64,000 bases of DNA from Leptobrachium leishanense. Taxonomy: Eukaryota; Chordata; Amphibia; Anura; Megophryidae. The stretch spans positions 249,771,721-249,835,720 of the forward strand of contig CM019067.1 in the NCBI GenBank assembly GCA_009667805.1, in the 5' to 3' direction. A program made the translations under genes and the position numbers. The notes beneath the pieces were generated by a model, which made no database searches, was not told the origin of the DNA, and saw nothing but the letters and a program-made list of their open reading frames with translations. Shown here in pieces: positions 45,725 through 57,800 of this stretch. Within the stretch, counting starts at the first letter, position 1; every line of letters starts with the position of its first letter.

Positions 45725-46165
45725 CCAGCAGAACATTACACACACACACACACACACACACCCAGCAGAACATTACACACACCCCAGCAGCACATTACAC
45801 ACACCCCAGCAGAACTTTACACTCACACACCCCAGCAGAACATTACACACACACCTCCCCAGCAGAACATTACACCCCCAGCAGAACATTACACCCCCCA
45901 GCAAAACATTACACCCCCCAGCAAAACATTATACCCCACAGCAAAACATTATATACCCCCCAGCAGAACATTACCCCTCCCAGCAAACCATTACACCCCC
46001 CAGCAGAACATTACACCCCCGAGAAGAACATTACACCCCCCAGCAGAACATTACACCCCCCTGAGCAGAACATTACACCCCCCGAGCAGAAAATTACCCC
46101 TCCCAGCAAAACATTACACCCCCCTGAGCAGAACATTACACCCCCCCAGAGCAGAACATTACACA
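45725..46165 (+). repeat. CCCCAGCAGAACATTACAC tandem array
   Basis: About 20 irregular units of 17-30 bases with variable C- and CA-runs, for example CCCCCAGCAAAACATTACAC. It follows the 55-bp array directly. Confidence 0.9.
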
Positions 46166-46625
46166 CACCCCCTCCCCTCCCTCAGTTTATTCAAACCTTT
46201 TAAAAATCTTCTCTCGGCCTCTCTGCCCAGTCCTCCTTCACACTACAGTGGAAGCACACAGGCTGACTCTGCTGCAGGGCCGCACCCTAAGCTTTGGGGT
46301 TTGTCCTCCAGGCTTTTCTGCTGCTGCGTGCCCTGGCTATGCATGTCACGTGAGGGGGCGGTGCCAAATTATGCAGTATGCCTGCTCATGTTTAGAATGT
46401 GGGACTGAGGCAGGCACACTGCATCAGTTTGAGAGTGCGCGGCTGGGCCCCTGGTTGATGTCTGAAGGACATTCATAGCTCCGCTTCCGGTATTTTAAAA
46501 TCAGAATTTTTCTGCCCCTCAAACTGACAGCAAGCCAGGACAGTAAGGCGACCGCTTGTGCCGCCTTACACTAGCGCCGGCCCTGGTGGTATCAATGCAT
46601 CCGTACTCTATACACAGCGCTCCGT

Positions 46626-47397
46626 TGAAAGGAAATTGAAATATGGTAGCTAATTCACTGAATACATATTTCTATATTCTAGTAATATTTGATAGCTATA
46701 TAAATATATAGGGCCGGATTGACTGCTCAGCAAATACATAATGTGTTCATGAGGTAATGCTGAGTATGGTCTTTCTCTTGGCTTCCTGTTTTTTTATTAA
46801 GGAGTGCAAATTTTCTATTCAACTCCATTTCCTCTAGAAACTAAGAGAGGCCGGCTGGCCGAGAGGAAGGGAGGGACACAGATGGTTATTGTTAATGCAT
46901 CCTATGGAATATTCCTATTTCTAGAACAGGATATAATTGATATATGTGACGTCAATTTAGGCGTGCCTACTAGGCAAGGACAGGAAATGTTTGTGTAAGT
47001 CTAGGTACTGCCCAAACTAGAAAAAAACATGTTCCTATATTACTGACGTATTGGTTTGTAATCCATGAATTTGTGACGCTCCTATTTTTGACAAAACTAC
47101 TGAATGTATGAAATTTACTCCAGAGTAAAAGAACCACCCAAGACAGCACTTGTGTCCTGGTCTATTATTCTCACTCGAGTTGTTTCCTGTATGATCACTG
47201 GGTCCTGTTAGAATGGCCCGCTGACCGGAAGTGGAGCCGCTCGGCTTCACTTCCTGTCAGCGGCGTTGAAGCAGGAAGCACGCGGCCGCCTGCACTCGAG
47301 TTGTTTCCTGTATGATCACTGGGTCTGGTGACAAATCAGCTATCTCTCATCACTGGACCATGGCCATTCCTGTGATGTTCTTGCAGTATACATATCA
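46626..47397 (+). repeat. ERV 5' LTR with an 88-bp insert
   Basis: Starts TGAAAGGAAATTGAAATATG and ends GTATACATATCA. A TATA-like TATATAAATATATAG is at about 46696. At 47172 begins CACTCGAGTTGTTTCCTGTA, which recurs at 47293. Between the two copies lies GC-rich sequence from the minisatellite element (47205-47292). Confidence 0.88.
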
Positions 47398-47400
47398 ATT

Positions 47401-47418
47401 TGGTATCAGAAGTGCGGA
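47401..47418 (+). promoter_or_regulatory. ERV primer-binding site
   Basis: TGGTATCAGAAGTGCGGA lies three bases after the LTR end. The TGG start and position fit a tRNA-primed site. The tRNA was not identified. Confidence 0.65.
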
Positions 47419-47437
47419 TTTGAACTAATCAACTTGT

Positions 47438-47448
47438 CTTGGTGAGTA
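47438..47448 (+). promoter_or_regulatory. Probable splice donor for env mRNA
   Basis: CTTGGTGAGTA just after the primer site matches the vertebrate donor consensus, with the cut after 47441. This is the usual place for a retroviral major donor. Confidence 0.5.
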
Positions 47449-47984
47449 TAGGTTACATATTTATTTTATTAATATTTATTGAACCTAATATTCATCATAG
47501 GCAACTTGCTTGTTCAAATTTTCGAACTCGCATTATTTGATTTGATAGTGCAAGAGTTTCTTTTGAATGATTTGATTGTTTAAGTGATGGTGAATGAAAA
47601 ATAGGATTTTTTACAATCGTCTGGGTAAAGAATAGTGATCCTTTCTCTTTGTTTCCTTGATCAATTGTTGGATGTCCCTGCTGTTAGTGACTCACATTTG
47701 AATTGTGTTGTAAAGAGTATTATATTTTAAAAGATTAATACCTTTAAGTTTCCCGCCCCCGAGAATTGGGTCTCTATTTACCTGACTACTTGTTATTTCC
47801 TATTTGTGCGTGTTCTCCCTAATAGTGTAGTTAAAAAGATTTTAAATAGAATGGAGATTGCTGTTTTGTGATTTGGCTCAGTGAGAATAGAGGAAACTGC
47901 ACATTTTTGCGACCCTTTCCCTCTCACCCTTTTAATTGCGCTGGCCCTTCTCCTTCCCCCCTCCACCGCGCCTTTTTTTGCGAT
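47449..47984 (+). other. ERV leader
   Basis: Untranslated region between the splice donor and gag, where packaging signals would be expected. It ends in a pyrimidine-rich stretch before the gag ATG. No gene. Confidence 0.6.
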
Positions 47985-49757
47985 ATGGGTGCCAAAAAAT
48001 CCTCCCATATAGATCCAAAAACAACGGGCAAATTAGATAAGCACTTCAATAAGAAGTTAAGGCCCCAAAATGGCCCTGCTGAAACGCCCGCCGATTATGT
48101 ACAACGTGTTGCTGGCGGATATTTCACCACGCCCTTTATAGATTGTCTCGCTGGCTGGACTATAGCCATGCATTCTTTTGATCCATTCCCAAATTCAGGA
48201 AGCTTCTCTTCCTATCATATGTCGATGATAAAAAGGCTTATGTCTTGGCGACCAGAAAGCTTTCCCATATTTCCAACCTGACTCAAATTGGGATAGAAAA
48301 TATATGAAGGAATGTGGTAAAGTGTGGATTCACTTGTCCTCTTCATATAACCCCATTTCTAAAACTCCTAAAGATGTATCATGGTCCATAGATAATCCCC
48401 CGCCTTACAATTCCTCTCCTCCTGCCCTTTCACAACCTGCTCCCAAACCCTCTTCCCTTTATCCCAGCCTTGACCCTAAGACTTTGGCAGCTGTGATTAC
48501 AACTATTGAAACCACTACTAATCCTCTGCCTTCCCCCGAAGCCCTAACACAAAATATAGGTGTTTTAGGTGCTATCGTAGGAATACCCCATGTTGAAACA
48601 GAATCTGACACAGAACAAGATGAAACTAGCACATATGATTGGCAAAATAAAACCCCTATGTCTAAATTCAGTAACATCTTCATTTGTATCCACTTCCAAA
48701 CCCAACCGTGTAGGATACTCTCCCCAAATGCAATCTTTTATTGACCAATTTGAACCCCAACTTCAGAACATAATAACTAGGACCCAATCTGGCAAAACTA
48801 TCAACCCCCCTGCTAGATATCAGATGCCCTATTTAATTGCAGGAAATAATGTCGTTATTATGCCCCTGATATAGGAACCTTAAATTCTATAATTAAGGGT
48901 TCTCCTAGTCCCAGATTTCCCCGACTGCGACAACACAATATCTTAAACGGGCGACACGAGGATTGCAATTAACTCAGGAAGATTACAAGTTGATCATTAA
49001 CGGTGTCATGGGATATGCTGATGACAACTGGTTTTGATTGGACTCGTGTTCTCTCACTTCAACCCCCATGTTCCCCTAATAGGTGCCCCTTACACCCCAA
49101 AATTTGCCTTTACAAACATCGGTCCAGATTGATGATATGTGGACAGAAGTTTGTGATGAATGGACTCGTAATTATGGAGCTCGACGTTCTATGGTCACAG
49201 CCATTGCATGCAAACAAAATGCCAAAGAATCTGTCACCGAATTCGTCCACCGGTTCCATAAGAACTGGAAGGAGGATGAAGGCATGACAATAGATGGAGA
49301 TATGGGTCTCCTCTACACTCAAACTCTCATGGGTAATCTCAGAGATGATACCCAGAGAATTGCTAAACAGGTGATTGATAACTGGCCAACAGTGGTACCT
49401 ATTGATCTTAATAATAGGCTCCTTGTTCAAGATTCTGCTGGTTGCTTTGACCTGCAGGATTCTAAATATATGTTAGCTGTTTTTAACAGTCCTTTAGGTC
49501 CCCCAGGTAATAATAATCCTCGCCCTAAACGGACTTATTATCGTCCTCAACACCCCACACGTACTCCAGGTACTTGTTTCATTTGTGGTGATCCAAATCA
49601 CTGGCGTAATGAATGCCCTCATAATCCCAGGAACATTGGCAATACTGCTATGAACCCCCAGCCACGATCTCCAACAAGCAATGCTGTTACCTCTCCTAAC
49701 AATGCCTGTGATCCACCTCGTCATAAGATTGATTGGCAAAACCAATCAAATGCATGA
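47985..49757 (+). pseudogene. gag: ERV gag (several frameshifts)
   Basis: The ATG at 47985 starts MGAKKS, with a glycine at position 2 suited to myristoylation of the matrix protein. A late-domain motif PPPY is at about 48400. A single nucleocapsid knuckle CFICGDPNHWRNEC (CX2CX4HX4C) is near 49576. The frame changes near 48240, 48680, 48880 and 49060. The last open part ends at TGA 49755-49757. Gag proteins build the particle at the membrane. One knuckle and PPPY fit gamma-like viruses. Confidence 0.85.
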
Positions 49758-50150
49758 TGTGGCCCAGAGACATGCTCCATCTCATGTGTTCAGGTTTCAG
49801 AAACAGTTGACCATTTGCCCCTAATGATCCTTAATTTGGAGGATCATAAAACCCCATTCCTTGTGGATACGGGTGCTACAAATTCGACGCTTACAATAGA
49901 GTGGTGTTTGTGGTCAATTAAACCTGCTGAGATGCCATCTTTGGGGATTAATGGAGTCCTAACAGAAACGTTTGTCACCCCACCCATTGCTATTTCTTCA
50001 AATTCTTCTCCTGCCTCTGTGTTTCATTCTTTTCATGTTCTCCCTACCTGTCCTGTTAATTTGTTAGGCAGAGATTTGCTTTCTTTGCTTGCTGTGTCTA
50101 TTATCTGCATGCCATCTGGATCTTTACATGTGGATTCTCCATTCTTTCTA
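49758..50150 (+). pseudogene. pro: ERV protease
   Basis: In the same frame as the end of gag, beyond the single TGA. The catalytic motif LVDTGATNS is at about 49860, and LLGRDLL is near 50064. The frame is lost near 50150, before the reverse transcriptase. Placement and frame indicate expression by stop-codon readthrough in the intact ancestor. Confidence 0.8.
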
Positions 50151-52430
50151 TTGAAGCTGCTCCCAGCACATTTCATCCCCCAACAGCCCCCACTCCTTGC
50201 TCTCCACCTAACACTTCCTCCCATTCCTTCTCTCCTCTTCACTGTGCTTTCCTTTCAGCACCTGATCTCGAATTGTGTGTACATCCGGATGTATGGGCAA
50301 TTGACGAATATGATGTGGGTTCTATCTCCTGCACCCCATATTCGGCAAAATTAAAAAAATCTGCAACTCCTGTCTATCACAAGCAATATAATCTGTCACC
50401 TGCTAAAATTGAAGGAATACGGGAATTCATTCACCGCTTCCTTGCTACTGGCATTCTGCGTCCCATTGTAAGTTCGTACAACACTCCTGTAAATCCTGTG
50501 CCTAAAGGAGATGGATATCGCTTTACTCAGGATTTCAGATCTCTCAATGAAATCATAATTCCTATTTCTCCAATTGTACCTGACCTCCCAACCCTTCTCA
50601 CCTCCATACCCCCAGACTCCACACATTTTACAGTCATAGACCTAAAAAATGCCTTTTTTTCTGTCCCAGTACATCCAGATACACAACACATTTTGGCCTT
50701 TACATTTGAAGGTAGTCAGTTTTGTTGGTCAGTATTACCTATGGGATTTATTGACAGTCCTGCGACTTTCGCACGTGCCCTGCGTGAGACTCTGTTGAGT
50801 TACAGTCCGCCGGAAGGCTTCACCTTACTACAGTATGTGGATGACCTCTTCCTTTGTAGCCCCAGCCAAGCTGCATGTCACACTGACTCTGTTGCTCTCC
50901 TCAACCATCTACACTCAGAAGGCCACAAGGTGTCCAGAAAAAAGATGCAATTTTGCTCCACCTCTGTTGAATATTTGGGTTTCGTTCTCACTCAGGGATC
51001 TCGTGTCCTCTCACCGTCCCGCATTCAGAGCCTGCTCCAGCTCAAGCGTCCTGCCTCCAAAACAGACATGTTGTCCTTGATAGGGATGGTGAATTTTTGT
51101 CGTCACTGGATACCAGACTGTTCCTATTATGACTCTGTTCTTCGTGCATCTGCTGCGCGCACAGCTCCGGACCAAATTGTTTGGTCTCCGGACATGGTGT
51201 CTGCCTTTGATACGTTAAAGGAACTGTTGGCTACTGCACCAGCACTGGGGCTACCGAACTATAAACTGCCTTTCCACCTCTACTGTAGGGAGGATGGGCG
51301 CACAATGGTGGCTGTTCTTGCACAGGTCCATGGGGGGCGCTGCGTCCAACTGCATTTTTGTCAAAAGTCATGCCACCTGTTGTTCAGGGAATGCCAAATT
51401 GTCTCCGCTCCTTGGCTGCCTGTGCCATGGCTGTGGAAACAGTTCAGTCCTTAACCCTAGGTACTGACACGATTCTCCATACACAACACAATGTCTTGCA
51501 TGTACTTCGTAACCTTTCTACCCAGCACATTTCTTCCAACGTTTGTCTGGTTATGAAACTGTGCTAACTTCTACCTCTAATTTGTCTGTCAAATACTCTT
51601 CTGTCACTTCTGGTCCTTCTGTTGTTCTAAACGCTCTCCTGCGTCTACGCGAAGACCAAGAGGAGCCTCGTGAATTACATGATTGTCTTCCGCTCATTCA
51701 ACTAACGACCTCTCCTAGATCTGATCTTTCTGACACTCCTCTAGAAGGTCCTGATATTCGTCATATCTTTGTTGATGGCTCCTGTTCTCGTCCTTCTGAT
51801 TCACAGTATCTGACTGGTTATGCTGTGGTTGAATTGCCTGACATTGTGCATGAATCTGCTTCCATTCCTTCAAATTCTTCGCAAGCTGCGGAACTCTTTG
51901 CTTTAACAGCTGCATGTAAACTTTTTAAAGATCTCCCTGTCACCATTTATACTGACTCTCGTTATGCATTTGGTGTTGTGCATGATTTTGGTGCACTATG
52001 GCATCGCCGTGGTTTTACTACGGCTGATGGACGTCCTATTTCTCATTCTGATCTGATTTCTGATCTCCTGTCTGCTATTCTATTGCCTTCTCGTCTTGCT
52101 GTTGTTAAATGCAAAGGTCATGATCCTGTTGACTCTTTTGTTTCTCGTGGCAATCACTTTGCTGACGCAAAGTCTAAAGCTGCTGCTCTTTCATCTCCTA
52201 CCATTTCTCTTGTTCCTCACCCTCCAATTGTCACCTGCTACCTTTCTCCTTTTCTGCTGACCCAGAAATGGATGCTTAAAGAACTCCAGGCAGGTGCTAC
52301 TGAAGCTGATGTTTATCATTGGGCCTCAGAAGGCCTTGTGAAGTCTCAAGAAATTCCGCCTGATGTTAGAATTTATGAGAAAGGAGGGAGAGTGGGCCTA
52401 CCTGCTGCAGCAGCGCCAATCTTAATTTTT
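50151..52430 (+). pseudogene. pol: ERV reverse transcriptase and RNase H
   Basis: RT motifs: VIDLKNAFFSVPV (catalytic Asp) near 50635, LPMGFIDSPATF near 50735 and LLQYVDDLFLC (catalytic DD) near 50825. RNase H follows, with HIFVDGSCS near 51757, AAELFAL near 51885, TIYTDSRYAFGVV near 51945 and GNHFADAKSK near 52150. The frame changes near 51350 and 51545, and again in a run of nine T at about 52426-52434. The connection and RNase H style fit class I viruses. Confidence 0.88.
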
Positions 52431-53479
52431 TTTTTCATGGTCCTGGCCACAGATCTCCCAAACTCACATACAGCGAAATGGCTAAGCATTTTTCTGTTTG
52501 TAATCTTAAGGCTATGATTAATTCCCAACTTTCTCGTTGCCTTATATGTGCCAGAAATAATACACAGGGCCCAAAAATTAAAACTCAACACCTACCGCCA
52601 GCTAATGGTCCATTCCAGGAACTCCAAATTGATTTTACACACATACCCACTGCGAAAGGTAACCTGAAATACCTTCTGGTAATAGTTGACAAGTTTTCTA
52701 GATGGCCTGAAGCCTTCCCTACTGCAAGAGAAAATGCCAGAACTGTTGCCAAAATTCTTTGTAAAGAATTAATACCCAGATATGGATGCCCCATATCTAT
52801 TGATTCAGATAATGGTTCTGCCTTTATCTCCAAGATCACACAGGAATTGGTAAAATTAATGGCCATTCAATGGAAGTTTCATTGTCCATACCATGCGGAA
52901 AGTTCCGGAATCGTGGAACGGCAAAATAGAAATATCAAAAATAAACTTAGAAAAGCTACTGAGGGTACCTTCAAGAACTGGCCGGATTACCTTCCAGCCA
53001 TTCTTGCAGAAATAAGAATGACCACCCATTCTGTCACTGGCCTCTCCCCCTTTGAAGTTCTCATGGGAAGACCCTTTCCTACCCCATGGATTCCTAAGCA
53101 AGGTCCCCTGGTAATGTTACCAGGTGATCTGGATGAATTTAGAGAAGCATATGTTACTCAATTGCTTAAAACATTGCATGATTTCCATAGAACAGTCTTC
53201 TGCTCTTTTCCGCCTCTCTCCACAGATCCTACTCACCGTTTTGTTCCAGGAGATCGAGTACTCGTGAAGGCCCTGCATCGTCACAAAACCATTGATCCAC
53301 CATATGGAGAGCCGACTACCGTCCTTGCTGTGACCAGAACCGCCGTGCTGACTGATGAATCACCTTCCTGGATCCATGCATCAAGGATAAAGAAAGCGCC
53401 ATTCATCCCTGATGACTTCATTCCTGATCCACCTGTGACCTCAACCCCGACTGTGTCAATCGCTGACCCCTGCTTCTAG
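52431..53479 (+). pseudogene. pol: ERV integrase
   Basis: Starts just past the T-run frame change with a zinc-binding region ending CLICARN. The catalytic core shows QIDFTHIP, DSDNGSAFIS and GIVERQNRNI, a complete DDE triad, and a C-terminal part with HRFVPGDRVLVKAL. Stop at 53479. Most of this domain is open. Integrases insert viral DNA in the nucleus. Confidence 0.88.
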
Positions 53480-53742
53480 ATGACCTCCTCCTGTGACGTA
53501 CCCCACTGATGAATCTGGAGTGTGGGCCACAGCAGTTGTAAGCCCCTGCTAACCTGTTGGCTGGTTTCCCAGCTGAAGAATCATTTTCCCCCCCAATTTA
53601 TTTTTTATGCCTATTAGCTGTCCTACTCAACCTGAAGAGTAGTACCTTTTTTCCTCATTTACACGAACTGTTTATTTTTTGATGAACTTTCCTTTTTCAC
53701 AAAGTAATACATATTGTATTAACTCTGATTTTACACTTGCAG
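53480..53742 (+). other. Interval between pol and env; probable env splice acceptor
   Basis: Non-coding, pyrimidine-rich towards its end. TTTTACACTTGCAG ends at 53742 and reads as a splice acceptor for env mRNA, paired with the donor at 47441. Confidence 0.5.
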
Positions 53743-55387
53743 CGTCTATTGCTAGAACTACTACCAAGATGTTTTGCTCTTTTTCCAAGAACTGTTTTAT
53801 TTGTTCGTCCCCCAGTTCTTAATATGCATTTGAAAAGAGACTTGCATCGACCTAATAACTATGCATATGCTGCTCAGACTATATATGAACTTTCAGGTTT
53901 CAACAAGTCCTGCTGGATATGTATGGCCAAACCGACTAGTTCTAAATATGGTATACCGTATGAAGGAGTTGCTTTGAATCTAAGTCTTTTTGATGATGAT
54001 TTGTTTACATTGCCTACTTTCTCTAAAACTACTAACAATCCAGGTGCCACTTTTATACGTGCTCCCCTCTTACAGGAACATCGTGGTACTGCAGTGATAC
54101 GAATGAGATTTAACATTACTGGTAGAATGCCTTCACCAGAACCTAACAGAAAGGAACCTCCTTGCCAGGTTATAATGGATCATATGTATGTTCCTAATAA
54201 TTCTGAGATGAATCTACAAGCCACTTTTCGTGTTTCCTTTCTTTACGGTAATAGTTGTTCTTCCTGGTTCAGCACCCCTTGGCATTCTAAGTTAGTGTCC
54301 TCCTCCCTTTGTTCTAACCCAGGTATACCAGATAAATGTGTAAGTTTATGGCAATGGATGGATAAAACTTTCCCTGTAAGTGTTGGCAACGCCAACTCTG
54401 CTGATTTCATGTTTGGATGTATTAACGCATCCCAAATTAATGCCAAATTAATGTTTTGTTTAAAAATACTGTGTGGAATGTAGCATCTTTTGGGAAACTT
54501 AACTTACATGATTCCAACAGTCCAAAAGATTGGACTTGCAAGTGGAAGATGGCACATACTCTAGTATGATAATGGTTGCAACATATTATATTGATGCTTA
54601 TGCTACCTTGCCCCTTAACCCCCCTTTTTACTGGTTATGTGGTAAATGGGCATATTTGGTAATACCTAGAACTTATGTTGGTGAATGTGTTTTGGGTCTT
54701 ATTGGTCCATCTCATACTATTCACCCTTATGTTCCGTCTGGTATGCGCATTGATCTACATAACACTGTACATCGCTCTCGTCGCTCCTCCATATCTGTCA
54801 AAACCTCTGAGGCAGAGCGATTTGGTGGAATCTTGCTACCCGCATATGGTGTTGCTCGTTTGTATTCTAAAATGAACCTTTTTGTTGACTTAGTTGATGA
54901 CATGTTTAATCACACTACACATGCGTTAGCAGTTCTTTCTGCTGAGCAACGTCAGATTAGAGATGCAGTAATTCAGAATCGTATGGCCCTTGATTATTTG
55001 TTAATGAAGGAGGGTGGTGTATGTAGTCTTCTTAATTTGACCCATTGTTGTTTTCACATTGATGACATGTCAGGTGAAGTTTCTCAAGATATACATGATA
55101 TTGAGGAAATTCAAACCCAACTCAGGAAAGTATCAAGTCCCTTAGATGGATTTGATTGGACCTTTGGCTTTAGTTCTATTTTTGGTAGCCTAGGTTCAAC
55201 TATTTTACATGGTTTAATGTATCTCGTTATGATTATTCTTGTTATTGCCATTTTTTACAAATTGTTGATGCTGTGCCTTGAGAAATGTTGCGTTTCTAAC
55301 TCACCTATGATACCAGCCTATCCTATACTTCCACCCCCACCTACTTTAATTCCTCTTCAACGTTCCCCTCTTATGAGTAATTACTAA
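53743..55387 (+). pseudogene. env: ERV envelope (surface and transmembrane parts, broken)
   Basis: The open part from the splice acceptor to 54483 has the surface-subunit motif SCWICMA (CXXC) near 53911. A frame break lies between 54484 and 54530. The second part has a furin-like RSRR near 54778, a hydrophobic stretch near 54825, a helical region with QNRMALDYLL, then VCSLLNLTHCC, in which seven residues separate the first cysteine from the pair. A membrane anchor, LMYLVMIILVIAIFY, near 55215 and a short tail to 55387 follow. The first in-frame ATG is 53824 and no clear signal peptide precedes it, so the start is probably damaged. Envelopes mediate entry; this one is defective. Confidence 0.85.
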
Positions 55388-55539
55388 TCTCTCTTTTTCT
55401 TTTTTTTTATTTCTACGTATTGGAATGATTTATATGTATAATATGATGACAATGTAACCCCACTTGTAATAGGTTCACTAGTTTAGTTTAGTTTTCTTTT
55501 TTAATTAATGATCACGTGATACATGATCAAAAGATGGAT

Positions 55540-56110
55540 TGAAAGGAAATTGAAATATGGTAGCTAATTCACTGAATACATATTTCTATATTCTAGTAAT
55601 ATTTGATAGCTATATAAATATATAGGGCCGGATTGACTGCTCAGCAAATACATAATGTGTTCATGAGGTAATGCTGAGTATGGTCTTTCTCTTGGCTTCC
55701 TGTTTTTTTATTAAGGAGTGCAAATTTTCTATTCAACTCCATTTCCTCTAGAAACTAAGAGAGGCCGGCTGGCCGAGAGGAAGGGAGGGACACAGATGGT
55801 TATTGTTAATGCATCCTATGGAATATTCCTATTTCTAGAACAGGATATAGCTGTGACGTCAATTTAGGCGTGCCTACTAGGCAAGGACAGGAAATGTTTG
55901 TGTAAGTCTAGGTACTGCCCAAACTAGAAAAAAACATGTTCCTATATTACTGACGTATTGGTTTGTAATCCATGAATTTGTGACGCTCCTATTTTTGACA
56001 AAACTACTGAATGTATGAAATTTACTCCAGATAAAAGAACCACCCAAGACAGCACTTGTGTCCTAGTCTATTATTCTCACTCGAGTTGTTTCCTGTATGA
56101 TCACTGGGTC
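55540..56110 (+). repeat. ERV 3' LTR, truncated
   Basis: Matches the 5' LTR from TGAAAGGAAATTG to TATGATCACTGGGTC (56110). It then continues into the same GC-rich CTGTTAGAATGGCCCGC sequence as the 5' LTR insert, but without returning to LTR sequence. The last about 70 bases of the LTR are absent. Confidence 0.88.
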
Positions 56111-56261
56111 CTGTTAGAATGGCCCGCTGACCGGAAGTGGAGCTGCTCGGCTTCACTTCCTGTCAGCGGCGTTGAAGCAGGAAGCACGCGGCCGCCTGCA
56201 ATGTGCGGCGGCGGCGGCGGCAGCGGCAGCAGCCACAGAAGAAGCAGAGGTGAGCTGGGGA

Positions 56262-57600
56262 CAATATCCATGACACTGGGGGGACAATATCCATGACACG
56301 GGGGGCAATATCCATGAGACCTGGGGGCAATATCCATGAGACCTGGGGGCAATATCCATGAGACCTGGGGGCACAATCAATGAGACCTGGGAGCAATTTC
56401 CATGAGACCTGGGGGCAATATCCATGAGACCTGGGGGCAATATGCATGAGACCTGGGGGGCAATATGCATGAGACCTGGGGGCAATTTCCATGAGACCTG
56501 GGGGGCAATATCCATGAGACCTGGGGGCAATATGCATGAGACCTGGGGGGCAATTTCCATGAGACCTGGGGTCAATATCCATGAGACCTGGGGCAATATG
56601 CATGAGACCTGGGGGCAATTTCCATGAGACCTGGGGGCAATTTCCATGAGACCTGGGGGCAATTTCCATGAGACCTGGGGGCAATATGCATGAGACCTGG
56701 GGGCAATTTCCATGAGACCTAGGGGCAATTTCCATGAGACCTGGGGGGCAATTTCCATGAGACCTGGGGGCAATTTCCATGAGACCTGGGGGCAATATCC
56801 ATGAGACCTGGGGCAATATCCATGAGACTTGGGGCAATATGCATGAGACCTGGGGGCAATTTCCATGAGACCTGGGGGCACAATCAATGAGACCTGGGGG
56901 CAATTTTCATGACACCTGGGGGGCAATATGCATGAGATCTGGGGGGCAATTTCCATGAGACCTGGGGCAATATCCAGGAGACCTGGGGGCAATATCCATG
57001 AGACCTGGGGGCAATATCCATGAGACCTGGGGCAATATGCATGAGTCCTGGGGGGCAATAGCCATGAGACCTGGGGGCAATAGCCATGAGACCTGGGGGG
57101 GCAATTTCCATGAGACCTGGGGGCAATAGCCATGAGACCTGGGGCATATCCATGAGACCTGGGGGCACAATCCATGAGACCTGGGGGCAATTTCCATGAG
57201 ACCTGGGGCAATATGCATGAGAGCTGGGGGCAATAGCCATGAGAGCTGGGGGCAATATCCATGAGACCTGGGGGGCAATATCCATGAGACCTGGGGGGGC
57301 AATATCCATGAGACCTGGGGGGCATTATCCATGAGACCTGGGGGTGGGCAATATCCATGAGACCTGGGGGGCAAAATCCATGAGACCTGGGGGGCAATAT
57401 CCATGAGACCTGGGGGGGCAATATCCATGAGAGCGGGGGGCATTATCCATGAGACCTGGGGGCATTATCCATGAGAGCTGGGGGGCATTATCCATGATAG
57501 CGGGGGGGGCATTATCCATGAGACCTGGGGGCATTATCCATGAGAGCTGGGGGGCATTATCCATGAGAGCTGGGGGGCATTATCCATACGAGCTGGGGGC
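56262..57600 (-). repeat. 21-23-bp minisatellite, about 60 units
   Basis: Unit approximately CAATATCCATGAGACCTGGG with a G run of 3 to 8. Variants CAATTTCC, CAATATGC, CAATAGCC and CATTATCC occur in blocks. It is more diverse than the array at 8375-10395 because of the G-run length changes, which destroy any stable reading frame. Confidence 0.93.
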
Positions 57601-57659
57601 AATATATACCCATATGAGCTGGGGCAATTATATCCATGTGAACTGGGGAAAATATATCC

Positions 57660-57800
57660 ATATAACCAGTGCTGTGCATATTATTCTGGGGGCTCAGTGC
57701 TGTGCATATTATTCTGGGAGCTCAGTGCTGTGTATATTATCCTGGGGGCTCAGTGCTGTGTATGTTATTCTGTGGATTCAGCGCTTTGTATATAATTCTG
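57660..57800 (-). repeat. 28-bp tandem repeat, about 4-5 units
   Basis: CTCAGTGCTGTGTATATTAT and variants, the reverse of the 8181-8330 array. Confidence 0.85.

Larger units (their letters stand above)
44837..46585 (+). mobile_element. CAGGGCCRG-ended hAT-type element carrying tandem repeats
   Basis: Ends CAGGGCCAGTGCAAG and GCGCCGGCCCTG are inverted repeats. The flanks ATGGTATC (44829-44836) and GTGGTATC (46586-46593) match at 7 of 8 bases, a hAT-size duplication. No transposase is present. The interior holds the 55-bp and the CCCCAGCAGAACATTACAC-type arrays. Confidence 0.8.
46626..56110 (+). mobile_element. Class I endogenous retrovirus (gamma/epsilon-like), decayed
   Basis: LTR, primer site, gag, pro, pol and env in order, then a partial 3' LTR. 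Class I features seen: one zinc knuckle, a PPPY motif, gag and pro in the same frame with a TGA between, and env with CWIC and a cysteine cluster before the membrane anchor. The LTRs differ by a few substitutions and small indels (for example 8 bases missing near 55850). All genes carry frameshifts, so it cannot make its full set of proteins as read. The right end is lost in a repeat, so no target duplication can be shown. Confidence 0.9.

Noticed and set aside
45593..46408. A 271-codon frame rich in Pro, Thr and His
   Set aside because: It is a translation of the CCCCAGCAGAACATTACAC array within a hAT-type element.
56153..57443. Long minus-strand frames rich in PPGLMDIAPRSHG
   Set aside because: Same minisatellite artefact; G-run length variation breaks any constant frame.
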